A stretch of DNA of 64,000 nucleotides, taken from an uncultured Dehalococcoidia bacterium. Its GTDB lineage: Bacteria > Chloroflexota > Dehalococcoidia > Lucifugimonadales > UBA3495. The stretch is from assembly GCA_958295765.1 (NCBI GenBank), contig CATQHB010000002.1, forward strand, positions 2,158,091 to 2,222,090, in the 5' to 3' direction. This document shows, piece after piece, positions 9,084 through 18,174 of this stretch. The notes under the pieces were generated by a model. The model did no database searches. It was not told the origin of the DNA and saw only the letters and a list, made by a program, of their open reading frames with translations. How positions within the stretch are numbered: position 1 is the first letter of the stretch; each line of letters begins with the position of its first letter. Made by a program: the position numbers and the translations under genes.

Positions 9084-9193
9084 TTGGCAAATCCTCTCCC
9101 GGCAGATGGATTCAGGTCGCTGAAGTCAGCGTTCAGACTAGGGGTTAAGCGGGGCGGTGTCAACCGCCGGCGACCCCTTCAACCTTTTCAACC

Positions 9194-9221
9194 TTGACAA
9201 TCCCCCTCGCCGGCACATAAT
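9194..9221 (+). promoter_or_regulatory. Probable sigma70 promoter
   Basis: TTGACA at 9194-9199 and CATAAT at 9216-9221 with a 16-base spacer, 33 bases ahead of the membrane-protein start at 9254. Confidence 0.5.
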
Positions 9222-9253
9222 AATGGCAATCCGCGCCGGAGGCAGGAGTCGGG

Positions 9254-10201
9254 ATGTCAGAGCCAAGAGCAAGAGAACAGCGCGGAGCGGATACGCCGGA
9301 ACTATCCTATGAACACCTAAATTCTGCCCCCCCCCCCCCCCCCCCCCCCCGAGAAAATGGCCGTCGTGGGGTTTTACTCTACAGCAAGGCATCCATTTAT
9401 GGCGCAATCTTTTTGGGTCTTAACCTTACCCTGCTGAGTGTCCTGCTCGTCTTTAATGCAGATGCTCTCTACGTTGGGGAAGACGGTCTGCTTGAGAACA
9501 GCGCCACCTTCCTGTTTTTCCTGACCGCCCTGTTGCTGCTGGCAATCGCCGTCCTGGGACGGGGCGCGCCCGGCCGCTGGCTCTATCTGCTGGGCGCGCT
9601 GGCCTTTCTATTCGCAACTGGTGAAGAAATCAGTTGGGGACAACGTATATTGGGGTGGGAAACGCCCCATTGGCTTGGTGCTGTAAATGTCAAAAACGAG
9701 ACCAATCTGCACAACATTGAGTGGGCGTGGGGGCCGATTCACCGCGGGTATCGAATGGGAACTATGCTCCTGTGCGTCGCCACCGGCGCGGCCTATTTTG
9801 CTCGGAAATCCCGGGTCTTTGGGGTTCCCCTTCCGTCATTTCTGCTCCTGGGTTGTTTTCTGGTGACCTACGCTTACCGGCCCGGCGACCTGGTGGGGGT
9901 ATTCCCCCTGTCCATTGTTTATGGACAACATCTGTTGTTGCTGCTTTTCGCCGCCTACGCCGGTTTTTCCCGGGATAGACGGCTGTTCACATTATCCGTC
10001 CTGTTCCTCGCCGTTATTGTTCTGGAGCAATTCCTCCTGCATCAGTTCAATCCCAGGCCCGCACCGCCCTGGGAGGCGGGCGAGTATCTGTTCAGCATCG
10101 CCTGCTTCGTCTATGCCGCCGAACTTTTTCTCACCCACCGGGCCGTAGTGGAGAAAAATGTCCGCGCCGCCTACCGCGCCGTAAGCCAGTCCCGCCAATG
10201 A
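9254..10201 (+). CDS. Polytopic membrane protein with GEEISWGQR motif and poly-C tract
   Basis: 315 residues: a polar N-terminus, a run of seven prolines (residues 26-32), then about eight membrane segments. The loop GEEISWGQRILGW followed by NETNLHN is characteristic of an uncharacterised membrane family often found beside glycosyltransferases. The prolines are encoded by 24 consecutive C bases (9327-9350), a slippage hot spot: gain or loss of one base would shift the frame before the first membrane segment. As read, the frame is intact. It opens the envelope cluster up to 14702, but is on the opposite strand. Confidence 0.72.
   Translation: MSEPRAREQRGADTPELSYEHLNSAPPPPPPPRENGRRGVLLYSKASIYGAIFLGLNLTLLSVLLVFNADALYVGEDGLLENSATFLFFLTALLLLAIAVLGRGAPGRWLYLLGALAFLFATGEEISWGQRILGWETPHWLGAVNVKNETNLHNIEWAWGPIHRGYRMGTMLLCVATGAAYFARKSRVFGVPLPSFLLLGCFLVTYAYRPGDLVGVFPLSIVYGQHLLLLLFAAYAGFSRDRRLFTLSVLFLAVIVLEQFLLHQFNPRPAPPWEAGEYLFSIACFVYAAELFLTHRAVVEKNVRAAYRAVSQSRQ
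9327..9350 (+). repeat. Homopolymeric C tract, 24 bases, inside a gene
   Basis: Uninterrupted C24 between gcc-tct codons and cga-gaa; it encodes Ala-Pro7. It could drive phase variation or be an assembly length error. Confidence 0.9.
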
Positions 10202-10235
10202 ACGCAAACCGGGCCGGTGCAGAGCCCCGTCTTTC

Positions 10236-10331
10236 CGCTCAGGGTAAGGCCAACAACCCGCTCAGGGTAAAGGTAACAACCCGCTCTTGGTAAGGCCACT
10301 AATCCGCTCATGGTGAGCTTGCCGAACCACC
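10236..10331. repeat. R3-derived repeat remnants
   Basis: Three partial copies of the ccgctcagggtaa / ccgctcatggtgagctt type follow the membrane protein; no gene in 10202-10351. Confidence 0.55.
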
Positions 10332-10351
10332 CTACCCTATCCGACAATTCC

Positions 10352-10714
10352 TCATTCCGCCCCATTGACCGGAAACTCCCCCTTCCATAGGTTCACGAAA
10401 CCGCCACCGGCCACCGGCACGAACTGGCCGGTAATGATGCGGGCAATGGCATAATCCGGGAGCGGGACTCTTGCCATACACTTCCCGTCAAACATCACGC
10501 CGCGCCGGTCAAAGTCGAAGTCCCGGTTGTCATAGCCGTGCTGCTGGCGATTTGCCGGCAGGTCATTCACGTCAACCGGGTAGAGGGCCAGAAAGAACTT
10601 GGCCGCCGTGTCCGCCGGGGCGCACTGTTCCTTAACGTAGGTCAGCGTGTTGTCACGGAGATATACGTCAAAGTCGGAGCGGATTATCGGTTGCCGGTCT
10701 CCGACCGGCCGCTC
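10352..10714 (-). pseudogene. C-terminal fragment of a GT39-like glycosyltransferase paralog
   Basis: On the minus strand this open stretch translates to about 118 residues that match the last 118 of the glycosyltransferase at 12762-14702: DVNDLPA, NRDFDF, GVMFDGKCM, LPDYA, ARIITGQFVPV and the identical terminal NGAE. There is no sensible start, and it abuts the stop codon of the next gene upstream (10718). It is best read as the 3' remnant of a duplicated glycosyltransferase whose 5' part was lost. Confidence 0.7.
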
Positions 10715-10717
10715 CGG

Positions 10718-12463
10718 TTAGTGGCCGGTGAGGTAGTCGGCGATGGCGCGGGCTTCCGCGGCGGTGGCGCCGGTTGACGCCATAGTAGTGCCGGGCGCGA
10801 AATGCGCCGGGTCAACGAGAAACACGGCGAGGCGGGCCGGCGTCCAGACAACGCCCAACGAACTCAGGGCCGGTGAAAATTGGTAGCCTTCGACCTGGCC
10901 GGCGCGCCGCCCGATGACGCCAACCAGATGCGGCCCGGCGCCGTGCTGCGCGGCGTTCAGGTCGTGGCAAACGCTGCATTGCGCGCCGAATAGCCGAGCG
11001 CCGGCCGCCGGGTCCGTAACCGGCGCTCCCGGAGCGGACGGAATTGCCGTTCCCAGGTCTCCCCCGCCCGATGCGTCCGGTGTTGGCGCCGGGGCGAAGG
11101 ACGCGCAGTTGAACGAGTAAACTTCGCGCCGCTCCCGCGCCTCCTCGGTACAGTACCGCGCGGAACGGCTCAGGAAATGAACCGCCCCGCCGTCGCTCAA
11201 CAGGGCGATGCGCCCGTCGGCCATAAAGGTCAGGTCCCGGATGCGGTAGCCCAGTTCGATTTGCTCCACGTACTGCACCACCGTCCCGTGCCGCCGGACG
11301 CGGTAAAGGGATTGAGCCGCCAGCGAACCCACCAGCAGGTCGTCTTTCCACAGGGGAAACTGCCGCCCGTCGTTGACGGCGAGGGCCGAGACGGCGGGGC
11401 CGTATCCGGCGGGGCCGGGAACCCAGGCGAAGGCCGGCCGGGCAAAGCCGCCGTGCTGGCCGGCAGCTTCCTCTTCCACCAGCCATAGACCAACGCCGCC
11501 GTAGCCAGTGCCATAGGAGGCCAGGGGCCAGCCATAATTGGCCCCCGGCTCCAGCAGGTTCAACTCATCGCCGCCCTTCGGCCCATGGTCCGTTACCCAG
11601 ACATTGCCGGCTCCATCCCGCGCCAGCCCCTGGGAGTTGCGAATCCCGGTGGCTACTATCTCCGCTGCTCCCGTGGCGATTTCAATGCGGACTAACTTGC
11701 CGATATGCAGGTCAGCCGGAATGAGGCGCTGCCCATAAGTGTGGTTGCCGATGGTTACGAGCAGGTGTTCTTTTCCGTCGGCCAACAGCTTACCGCCGGC
11801 ATTTTCCCATCCAAAAAAATGTTCCCGGCATGGCTCCGCATCGAAAATCGCTCTCCAGTCCGGCGAGACCGTGACGCCGGCGGCATCCCGCCGAATCGTC
11901 GTGGACGACAACCGGAACCGGACACATTCTCCGGTGAAATAGTGGTGGGTAACGAATAATATGTACCCTTCCTCAGTCTCTTTCAGCAGCAGATCGGCGG
12001 CTCGAAATGGGTACGGGTCGAAATCGGGTTGCTCGCTCATTGGACTGGACAACAGCGCCGCATAATTCATCGGAACGCTGCCGTCCAGGTACTCCACCGT
12101 CCCGTCCCGGGCGACCAGGGCAAACCGGCCCTTGGTCGTAACTACCAGCAGGTCATCCCCCAGGCTTTCAATGGCCCCGCCGTATCCGTCGAAACTTTCC
12201 AGGCTGACGGACTCACTCTCCAGCGCATAAAGATGGGTGGTAAGCGCCGGTTCCACTTCAGGCAGGGCTGGCGTCGGCGTCGGGGTAGGCGTAGCTGTCG
12301 GGATAGGTGTAGCCGTCGGGTCGGCAGCGCAGGCGGCGGCCAGAACTCCCAGCAGAAGGAGGGCGATAAGCCTCAATGCGGGACGCAACACGCGCCCCTG
12401 ATTGTTCAGCGCCAAGCCCGGCAAACCGTTTCCGTTACTGGTCAAGATGTATCGTGTCTCCAT
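10718..12463 (-). CDS. Lipoprotein with PQQ sorbosone-dehydrogenase-type propeller and cytochrome c domain
   Basis: A putative lipoprotein: LLLLGVLAAAC gives a lipobox Cys, followed by a Thr/Pro linker (TATPIPTATPTPTPTP). The middle 350 residues resemble the glucose/sorbosone dehydrogenase propeller (SQGLARDGAGNVWVTDHGPKGGDELN). The C-terminus carries a class I cytochrome c site CSVCH with a possible distal Met in GTTMAS. It would oxidise a sugar or alcohol outside the membrane and pass electrons to the attached heme. Start uncertain: ATG at 12463 (581 aa) or GTG at 12391, which gives a more compact signal peptide; sequence further upstream is derived from glycosyltransferase remnants. Confidence 0.75.
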   Translation of the reverse strand: METRYILTSNGNGLPGLALNNQGRVLRPALRLIALLLLGVLAAACAADPTATPIPTATPTPTPTPALPEVEPALTTHLYALESESVSLESFDGYGGAIESLGDDLLVVTTKGRFALVARDGTVEYLDGSVPMNYAALLSSPMSEQPDFDPYPFRAADLLLKETEEGYILFVTHHYFTGECVRFRLSSTTIRRDAAGVTVSPDWRAIFDAEPCREHFFGWENAGGKLLADGKEHLLVTIGNHTYGQRLIPADLHIGKLVRIEIATGAAEIVATGIRNSQGLARDGAGNVWVTDHGPKGGDELNLLEPGANYGWPLASYGTGYGGVGLWLVEEEAAGQHGGFARPAFAWVPGPAGYGPAVSALAVNDGRQFPLWKDDLLVGSLAAQSLYRVRRHGTVVQYVEQIELGYRIRDLTFMADGRIALLSDGGAVHFLSRSARYCTEEARERREVYSFNCASFAPAPTPDASGGGDLGTAIPSAPGAPVTDPAAGARLFGAQCSVCHDLNAAQHGAGPHLVGVIGRRAGQVEGYQFSPALSSLGVVWTPARLAVFLVDPAHFAPGTTMASTGATAAEARAIADYLTGH

Positions 12464-12562
12464 ATCCCCCATATTACCGAAACCGCCGGCCCCGCGCCCG
12501 CCCTGGCCGGTACTGATGCGGGTAACATCATACCCCCCAACCGCCAGCGCCGCCATACATCG
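12464..12562 (-). pseudogene. Second GT39 C-terminal remnant
   Basis: Minus-strand translation gives FDGRCM, then VGGYDVTRISTGQ, aligning with FDGKCM and LPDYALTRIHTGQ of the intact glycosyltransferase. Only about 25 residues remain, directly upstream of the PQQ lipoprotein start. Confidence 0.5.
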
Positions 12563-12629
12563 CCCGTCAAATGCAGGTCAACCGCGTCTTAACCAGGGCA
12601 ACCCAGGCAACCGTCGGCAACCCAAACCA

Positions 12630-12726
12630 CCGTCATTCCGGCGCAAGCCTGAACCCAGGAAATCCCCCGGAAAAGCGCGGGCCGGTTACCGAGGGTTCCG
12701 GGTGCCGGCTTGCGCCGGAACGACCG
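12630..12726. repeat. R1 palindromic repeat, gcaagcc variant
   Basis: Arms ccgtcattccggcgcaagcc and ggcttgcgccggaacgaccg; centre as in other R1 copies. Confidence 0.75.
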
Positions 12727-12761
12727 ATTTATAGCGCGTCCGTTGCCTGGCCCCGGCTCCC

Positions 12762-14702
12762 TCATTCCGCCCCATTGAAAAGAAACTCCCCTTCCCATAA
12801 AGACTGGTAACCGCCGTCCACCGGCACGTACTGGCCGGTGTGGATGCGGGTAAGCGCATAATCGGGGAGCGCCCGCACGGTCATACACTTCCCGTCAAAC
12901 ATCACGCCGTGCTCGCCGAATCGGAAATCCCGGTTGCGATAGCCGTTCTGCCGGTGCCGGGCCGGCAGGTCATTCACGTCAACCGGGTAGAAGGCCAGAA
13001 AGAACGTTGCCTCGGTGTCGGCGGCGGCGCACGGCTCCTTAACGTAGGTCAGCGCGTTCTCACTGAGATATACGTCAAAGCCGGAGCGGATGGCCGGTTC
13101 GCCGGATACCACCGCCGCGTAGTCGGCTACCAGCGCCGCGTAGGCCGGTTCGACCAGCTCTTTGGCGTTCGCAATCAGCGCGATATTTAACTCCTCGCCA
13201 GCAATGACCCGCTCAACCGGCACCGGCTCTCCCATCACCTCAAACCGCTCTGCTGCCGTAGGCTCATGGACCAGGAAGATTCTATTGGGGACCTCCGGGA
13301 GCGCGTGGACTAAACGGTCCAGATCCCGGAGACACACGGCAAAGTCGACGCCCCAGCATGGTCGCCCATAGAGGTAGTTGCCCGGTTTTTCCGCTTGATA
13401 GAACTCTATAGCAGTGGCTGCATAATAGGTTGCGAAAACTACATCCCCGGCGGCCTCATTCTCTGACAGATAGGCGAGCACCGCCTTGGCGTTGTAGGGT
13501 TTCTCATAGGGATTGGCCTGCCGCAGATTGTCCACTCCGGTCAGCGCTATGACGCCGGCTACCGCGACGGTCAGCGCCGGCGCCAGCCACCCCTGCCGCG
13601 TCAGCCCGGCCACACTTTCCACCACCCAATGGATGGCGACGCCGGCGGCCAGAAAGATGACCGGCCCCAGATAGAGGTTCTGGCGAATCGCGCCCAGGGG
13701 GTAAAAGGTCAGCAGGGCGGCGCAAAGGGCCGCGCCCACGGCCAGCAAGGCCAGGGTTGCAACGGCATCGCAGCGCCGCCGCCTCAGGGACGCCACCAGC
13801 AGCATAAGGGCCAGGGCGACCAGCGCCGCTATCGCCACCCGCTCCGGCAAATGGTAGGTCAATAAGCTCCAAATGCCGTTAATCGAAAACTCAAATATCG
13901 CCGGCGCATCGAGCTTTCCCTGATAGTAAGACGCCGTTAAATAGGCATCCGAGGCCCAGCCTGCTCCCGGCCACTGATAGCGCAGAGTTACCGCATAGCT
14001 CAAGGCGCACCCGGCCAGAAAACACGCCGCCGGCCCGACCAGGGCGATGCGTTGCTTGAGCCAGTTACGAACCCGGTTTAGGTATGAATTATATTCTGAC
14101 GCCGGAAAAGTCGGGGATTGAGGTAGAACTATCGCAGCAACCAGTACGGCGGCGCCGAACAGCACCAGACCATACTGCACCAGCGGCGCAAGGAACAGCG
14201 CAACGCAGAGCAGGACTTTCCGACCGTCCCGCAGATACCACAGCAAGCCCGCAATCAGCAGCACCGCCAACAGCGCGTCAATGGAGTATTCCCGCGCATC
14301 CTGAGCGTGATAGATTGCGGCAACGGAAAGCGTCGCCAGCAGGGCCGCCAGAAACGCCGCCCACCGGTTCACCCCCAGACGGGGCAGCAAGAATAACATT
14401 ACCGCCACGGTCAAGACGCTGGCCGTCGCCGGCAGCAGGCGGATGCTGAAGGCCGAGACATCCACCTTCTGCACCGCCCACAGCGCCAGAGGGTACAGAA
14501 TCGGTGAGGTGTTACCGTAACGGGTATTGGGGATTACTTCCGAGAGGGCGCCGCCGGCATTTCTGGAGGCAGCCACTTCGTCATACCATACGGAATTCCC
14601 CGACAGGTCATAGAAACGCAGCCCCGCCGCCACCACCAGCAGGCCCACGAACAGCACCGCCAGGGCCAGCCGTCCCGGGGAGATGCGCACGGGAATGTTC
14701 AT
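12762..14702 (-). CDS. GT39-like (dolichyl-phosphate-sugar) membrane glycosyltransferase
   Basis: 646 residues. An N-terminal membrane segment (12-29) is followed by VWYDEVAA with the acidic pair D41-E42 expected in the first periplasmic loop of GT39/ArnT-type transferases, then HAQDAREYS and about ten more membrane segments to residue 420. A soluble C-terminal domain (about 430-646) ends in NGAE. Family role: transfer of a sugar from a polyprenyl-phosphate donor to protein or glycan outside the membrane. The C-terminal 25-118 residues recur as three decayed fragments nearby. The acceptor cannot be predicted. Confidence 0.78.
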   Translation of the reverse strand: MNIPVRISPGRLALAVLFVGLLVVAAGLRFYDLSGNSVWYDEVAASRNAGGALSEVIPNTRYGNTSPILYPLALWAVQKVDVSAFSIRLLPATASVLTVAVMLFLLPRLGVNRWAAFLAALLATLSVAAIYHAQDAREYSIDALLAVLLIAGLLWYLRDGRKVLLCVALFLAPLVQYGLVLFGAAVLVAAIVLPQSPTFPASEYNSYLNRVRNWLKQRIALVGPAACFLAGCALSYAVTLRYQWPGAGWASDAYLTASYYQGKLDAPAIFEFSINGIWSLLTYHLPERVAIAALVALALMLLVASLRRRRCDAVATLALLAVGAALCAALLTFYPLGAIRQNLYLGPVIFLAAGVAIHWVVESVAGLTRQGWLAPALTVAVAGVIALTGVDNLRQANPYEKPYNAKAVLAYLSENEAAGDVVFATYYAATAIEFYQAEKPGNYLYGRPCWGVDFAVCLRDLDRLVHALPEVPNRIFLVHEPTAAERFEVMGEPVPVERVIAGEELNIALIANAKELVEPAYAALVADYAAVVSGEPAIRSGFDVYLSENALTYVKEPCAAADTEATFFLAFYPVDVNDLPARHRQNGYRNRDFRFGEHGVMFDGKCMTVRALPDYALTRIHTGQYVPVDGGYQSLWEGEFLFNGAE

Positions 14703-14728
14703 CTGCCTTTTCTCAAGAGGAATTCCCC

Positions 14729-14833
14729 CTACCAGCAGTTGTTGAAACCCATTACTATGGGGATGGGCTGGCCGGTACTGATGCGGGTAATAGCATACTC
14801 CCGGACCGCCACCGCCGCCATATATCTCCCGTC
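14729..14833 (-). pseudogene. Third GT39 C-terminal remnant
   Basis: Minus-strand translation reads FDGRYM, VREYAITRISTGQ, PIPIVMGFNNCW then stop, matching the FDGKCM...TRIHTGQYVPV tail of the neighbouring gene. It lies immediately upstream of the intact glycosyltransferase start. Confidence 0.5.
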
Positions 14834-14917
14834 AAAGTCAGGGCAACCGCGTCTTGAGCAAACCGGCCGGTATTCTCAACACGAGTTGGTGCTCTGACGG
14901 AATACTCCGGCGGCCGG

Positions 14918-15034
14918 TAGTGGCGGGTTTGTAACCCGCCCTGCCCGCAACGGCAGAATCATTTGGATAACGGAGACAGCGTATCCGACCGATCCTTGCA
15001 CCGGAACCAGGGCGGGTTATAAACCCGCCCCTAC
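14918..15034. repeat. R2 palindromic repeat
   Basis: R2 copy whose first arm has one change (gtagtggcgggtttgtaac). Confidence 0.7.
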
Positions 15035-15100
15035 AATCCAAATGACATACCAACTGCGTAACTCCAGGGCAACCGCGTCTTAATCAAACCCGCTAAACCG

Positions 15101-15130
15101 TTGGACAATCCCCCGCCAAACGTATATAAT
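15101..15130 (+). promoter_or_regulatory. Probable sigma70 promoter of the DUF1800 gene
   Basis: TTGGAC at 15101-15106, an 18-base spacer, then a perfect TATAAT at 15125-15130, about 120 bases ahead of the DUF1800 start. Confidence 0.5.
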
Positions 15131-15252
15131 GCTGGACTATAACACTACCGGAAGAAAGCAGTTGCCACCTTACGGCGAAGCTCTCAACCGGCCGGGGTCT
15201 ATGGTGGCCCAGGCCGGTGAACCGGAAGAATCTGAGAGAAGGAGTTAAGGGT

Positions 15253-16659
15253 ATGGCAGAAAACGACATTATGTTGATGGCCCACCTGATGCGGCGCGCC
15301 GGGTTCAGCGCATCGTATGAGGAACTGGAACAGCGCACGGCCAAGGGCTACGAAGCCACGGTTGAGGAACTGCTCCACCCGGAAGAGCAGCCCGACCTGG
15401 AAATGGACGTGATGAACCGCTATATGCACGGTTGGCGGGACCTGAACGGCCTGATGGCTAACCAGGGCTACTGGACCTACCGGATGGTCAACTCCTCCCG
15501 CCAGTTGGAAGAGAAGATTTGCCTCTTCTGGCACGGGATTTTCTGCGTCGGCGACTCCAAGTGTATGCGCGCCCGCCAGATTCTGCTGGAGTTGAACAAC
15601 TTCCGCACCCACGGCATGGGCAAGTTCGACAACCTCCTGATGTACCTGTCCACCGACCCGGCGATGCTCTACTACCTGGACAACCAGCTCAGCCACAAGG
15701 AAGCGGTCAACGAGAACTGGGGCCGGGAACTGCTGGAACTGTTCAGCATGGGCGTCGGGATGGACGGCGAGGCCAACTACACCGAGGACGACGTTAAAGC
15801 CTGCGCCCAGGCCTTTACCGGCTGGACGATTGCCAACGCCATCCCCCGCTATCCCTACGGCAGCTATGCCAACCGGTTCCTCTACAACAAGTTTGACCAC
15901 ATCGACGACGACAAGACCTTCCAGGGGGAGACCGGCAACTTCAACGGCCAGGACATCATCAATATCATCTGCAAGCAGCCGGCCACCGCCCGGTTCGTTG
16001 CCCGCCACCTCTACAACTTCTTTGTGGCCGACGAACCCCAGGTTCCCGCCTGGCAGCACACGCCGCCCCGGGACCCGGAACTGATTAAGGCCCTGGAGGA
16101 CGAATACTTTAGCTCCGGCTACGAGATTCGCGCCATGCTGCGGGTGCTGTTCAACTCGGACAGCTTCAAGAACGCCCGTTTCGCCAAGGTCAAGAATCCC
16201 TGCGAAGTGGTCGCCAGCACCCTGCGCCTGGTGGGGGACTTCACCACGCCGAAGCCCCGTTTCTATGACCCGGCCCTCCAGATTCGCTATATGGGCCAGG
16301 ATTTGCTCAACCCGCCGACGGTGGAGGGCTGGCATACCGGCAAGGAGTGGATTGACAGCGGCACCCTGGTGGAGCGGGTCAATTTCACCGCCGGCGAAAT
16401 GGGCCGCATCGACTCGCCGGGCATCCGCGCCATCATTGACCGGCTGGCCGCCCGGGGCCGCACCATCTCCGCAGAGGCCCTGCTGGACGGCTGCCTGGAA
16501 ATCCTCGGCGGCTATGAGTTGATGGACGAAACCCGGGACCTGTTCCTTTCCCAGGCGCTCAAGACCAGCGAGTTGGCAACGGACAGCGAGGAGTTCGCCA
16601 ATCAGGTAAGCCAACTGCTCCAGTTGATTGTGGCGACCCAGGAGTACCAGTTCGCCTAA
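15253..16659 (+). CDS. DUF1800 family protein
   Basis: 468 residues matching DUF1800: early LMRRAGFSASYEELE, RNQLSHKEAVNENWGRELLELFSMG-like core (DNQLSHKEAVNENWGRE), YTEDDVKACAQAFTGW and PPTVEGWHTGKEW. Function of the family is unknown; members are commonly paired with DUF1501 proteins, as here. No signal peptide is visible, although many relatives have one. ATG at 15253 has aaggag 8 bases upstream, which is why the longer reading from 15217 is rejected. Confidence 0.85.
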   Translation: MAENDIMLMAHLMRRAGFSASYEELEQRTAKGYEATVEELLHPEEQPDLEMDVMNRYMHGWRDLNGLMANQGYWTYRMVNSSRQLEEKICLFWHGIFCVGDSKCMRARQILLELNNFRTHGMGKFDNLLMYLSTDPAMLYYLDNQLSHKEAVNENWGRELLELFSMGVGMDGEANYTEDDVKACAQAFTGWTIANAIPRYPYGSYANRFLYNKFDHIDDDKTFQGETGNFNGQDIINIICKQPATARFVARHLYNFFVADEPQVPAWQHTPPRDPELIKALEDEYFSSGYEIRAMLRVLFNSDSFKNARFAKVKNPCEVVASTLRLVGDFTTPKPRFYDPALQIRYMGQDLLNPPTVEGWHTGKEWIDSGTLVERVNFTAGEMGRIDSPGIRAIIDRLAARGRTISAEALLDGCLEILGGYELMDETRDLFLSQALKTSELATDSEEFANQVSQLLQLIVATQEYQFA

Positions 16660-16699
16660 CCCCGGCGCCGGCCGGAAACGGTCGGAAAGGAAACCTTGA

Positions 16700-16806
16700 A
16701 CAACCACCCTTCGACAAGCTCAGGGTGAGCGGTGAATATGACAAATCCGCCCAGCATTATGGGCAAGGATAAGCAACCCCGCTCATGGTGAGCTTGTCGA
16801 ACCATA
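16700..16806. repeat. R3 repeat pair
   Basis: cttcgacaagctcagggtgagcgg and ccgctcatggtgagc halves face each other around a 45-base spacer between the DUF1800 and DUF1501 genes. Confidence 0.55.
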
Positions 16807-16837
16807 ACTCAGTTAGCAACAACAATCAGGAGGCGCT

Positions 16838-17977
16838 ATGACCAGCACCAAGAAAGACCCGGTCCTGGTAGTTCTTCAGCTATCCGGCGGCAACGACTTT
16901 ATGAACACCCTGGTCCCGTACACCAATCCGCTGTACGAGGACAACCGGCCCAACGTCAGGATCCCCACCGACCAGGTTATGCCCATCAACGACGAGCTGG
17001 GCTTCAACCCCAATATGCCCGAGTTCAAGAACCTCTACGACCAGGGCAAGGTGGCGGTAATCCAGGGCGTAGGCTACCCGGTGCCCAACCGCTCGCACTT
17101 CCGCTCTATGGACATCTGGCACACCTGTGAGCCGGAAAAGATTGCCGACGAGGGTTGGCTGGGCCGGGCCATCCGCGAACTGGACCCCAACAAGGACAAC
17201 GTGCTGACCGGCGTGAACTTCGGGCGGGGCCTGCCCCGGGCCATGGTCGCCGGCGGCGTGCCGGTGGCTTCCGTCGGCAACCTGGAGTCCTACGGCGTGC
17301 TGACCACCATCGAAGCCGAGGAGCAGCGTTCCGAGGCCCTGGATATTTTCGCCCGGATGTATTCCCCGGCCCTGGGCCACGGCCCGGTGGTGGACTACTT
17401 GTCCCAGACCGGGATGGACGCCTTGAAGGGCGCCGACATCCTGGCGACGGCGCCGGCTCAGTATTCCTCCACGGTGGAATACGCCGACGTCTCCACCGCC
17501 CAGTACCTGCGGAACATCGCCCAGGTGCATTGCGCCGGCTTGGGGACGCGGATTCTCTACACCACCGCCCCCTACAACAGCTTTGACACCCACGCCACCC
17601 AGCTATCGGCCCACGCCAAGCTGGTAACCGACGTGTCCCGCATGGTCAACGATTTCTACAACGACCTGAAGGAACACAACGCCACCGACGAAGTGATGCT
17701 GCTGGTGTTCACCGAGTTCGGGCGGCGGGTGCACGACAACGGCTCCGGCACCGACCACGGTTCCGGCGGGGCCGCCTACATCATCGGCGACTGCGTTAAG
17801 GGCGGGCTGTACGGCGAGTACCCCTCTCTGGAGGCGGACAAGCTGCTGGACGGCGACCTGCACTTCAACAACGACTTCCGCGGCCTGTACACCACCATCC
17901 TGGAGGACTGGTTCGGCCTGGACGCCAAGCCCATCGTGAACGGCAGCTTTGAGAAGCTGGACTTCATCAAGAAGTAA
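16838..17977 (+). CDS. DUF1501 family protein
   Basis: 379 residues. LVVLQLSGGNDFMNTLVPY at the start, VIQGVGYPVPNRSHFRSMDIWHT, and FTEFGRRVHDNGSGTDHGSGGA are hallmarks of DUF1501, a family related to alkaline-phosphatase-like/sulfatase folds. The Tat signal that many relatives carry is absent. An aggaggcgct ribosome binding site precedes the ATG. Together with the DUF1800 gene just upstream it forms the usual two-gene unit; the biological role is not established. Confidence 0.85.
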   Translation: MTSTKKDPVLVVLQLSGGNDFMNTLVPYTNPLYEDNRPNVRIPTDQVMPINDELGFNPNMPEFKNLYDQGKVAVIQGVGYPVPNRSHFRSMDIWHTCEPEKIADEGWLGRAIRELDPNKDNVLTGVNFGRGLPRAMVAGGVPVASVGNLESYGVLTTIEAEEQRSEALDIFARMYSPALGHGPVVDYLSQTGMDALKGADILATAPAQYSSTVEYADVSTAQYLRNIAQVHCAGLGTRILYTTAPYNSFDTHATQLSAHAKLVTDVSRMVNDFYNDLKEHNATDEVMLLVFTEFGRRVHDNGSGTDHGSGGAAYIIGDCVKGGLYGEYPSLEADKLLDGDLHFNNDFRGLYTTILEDWFGLDAKPIVNGSFEKLDFIKK

Positions 17978-17995
17978 GCGCTGCAACCCCCGGGA

Positions 17996-18019
17996 GGGCG
18001 CCGGAACCGGCGCTCTCCC
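17996..18019 (+). terminator. GC-rich hairpin after DUF1501
   Basis: gagggcgccgg and ccggcgctctc form a stem with one mismatch just beyond the stop; no T tract follows. Confidence 0.45.
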
Positions 18020-18174
18020 CGCCTTTTCCGGCCCCGGCAAGCCATAGATGACCGAAGGGGCCAACCGTATTGAAGGTCGGCATCCCGTTCCCTTGCCCAC
18101 CCCCTTTGCCGGGGGTAGTAGTCCGGGAACTGGCAGGCCGAGGAGCGGTCAACCCGCTCAGAATAGAGGTGAGA

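Noticed and set aside
15199-16707. 502-codon open frame antisense to the DUF1800 gene
   Set aside because: Composition is the mirror of a GC-rich coding strand, no known domain, and the sense strand has a clear DUF1800 protein with ribosome site.
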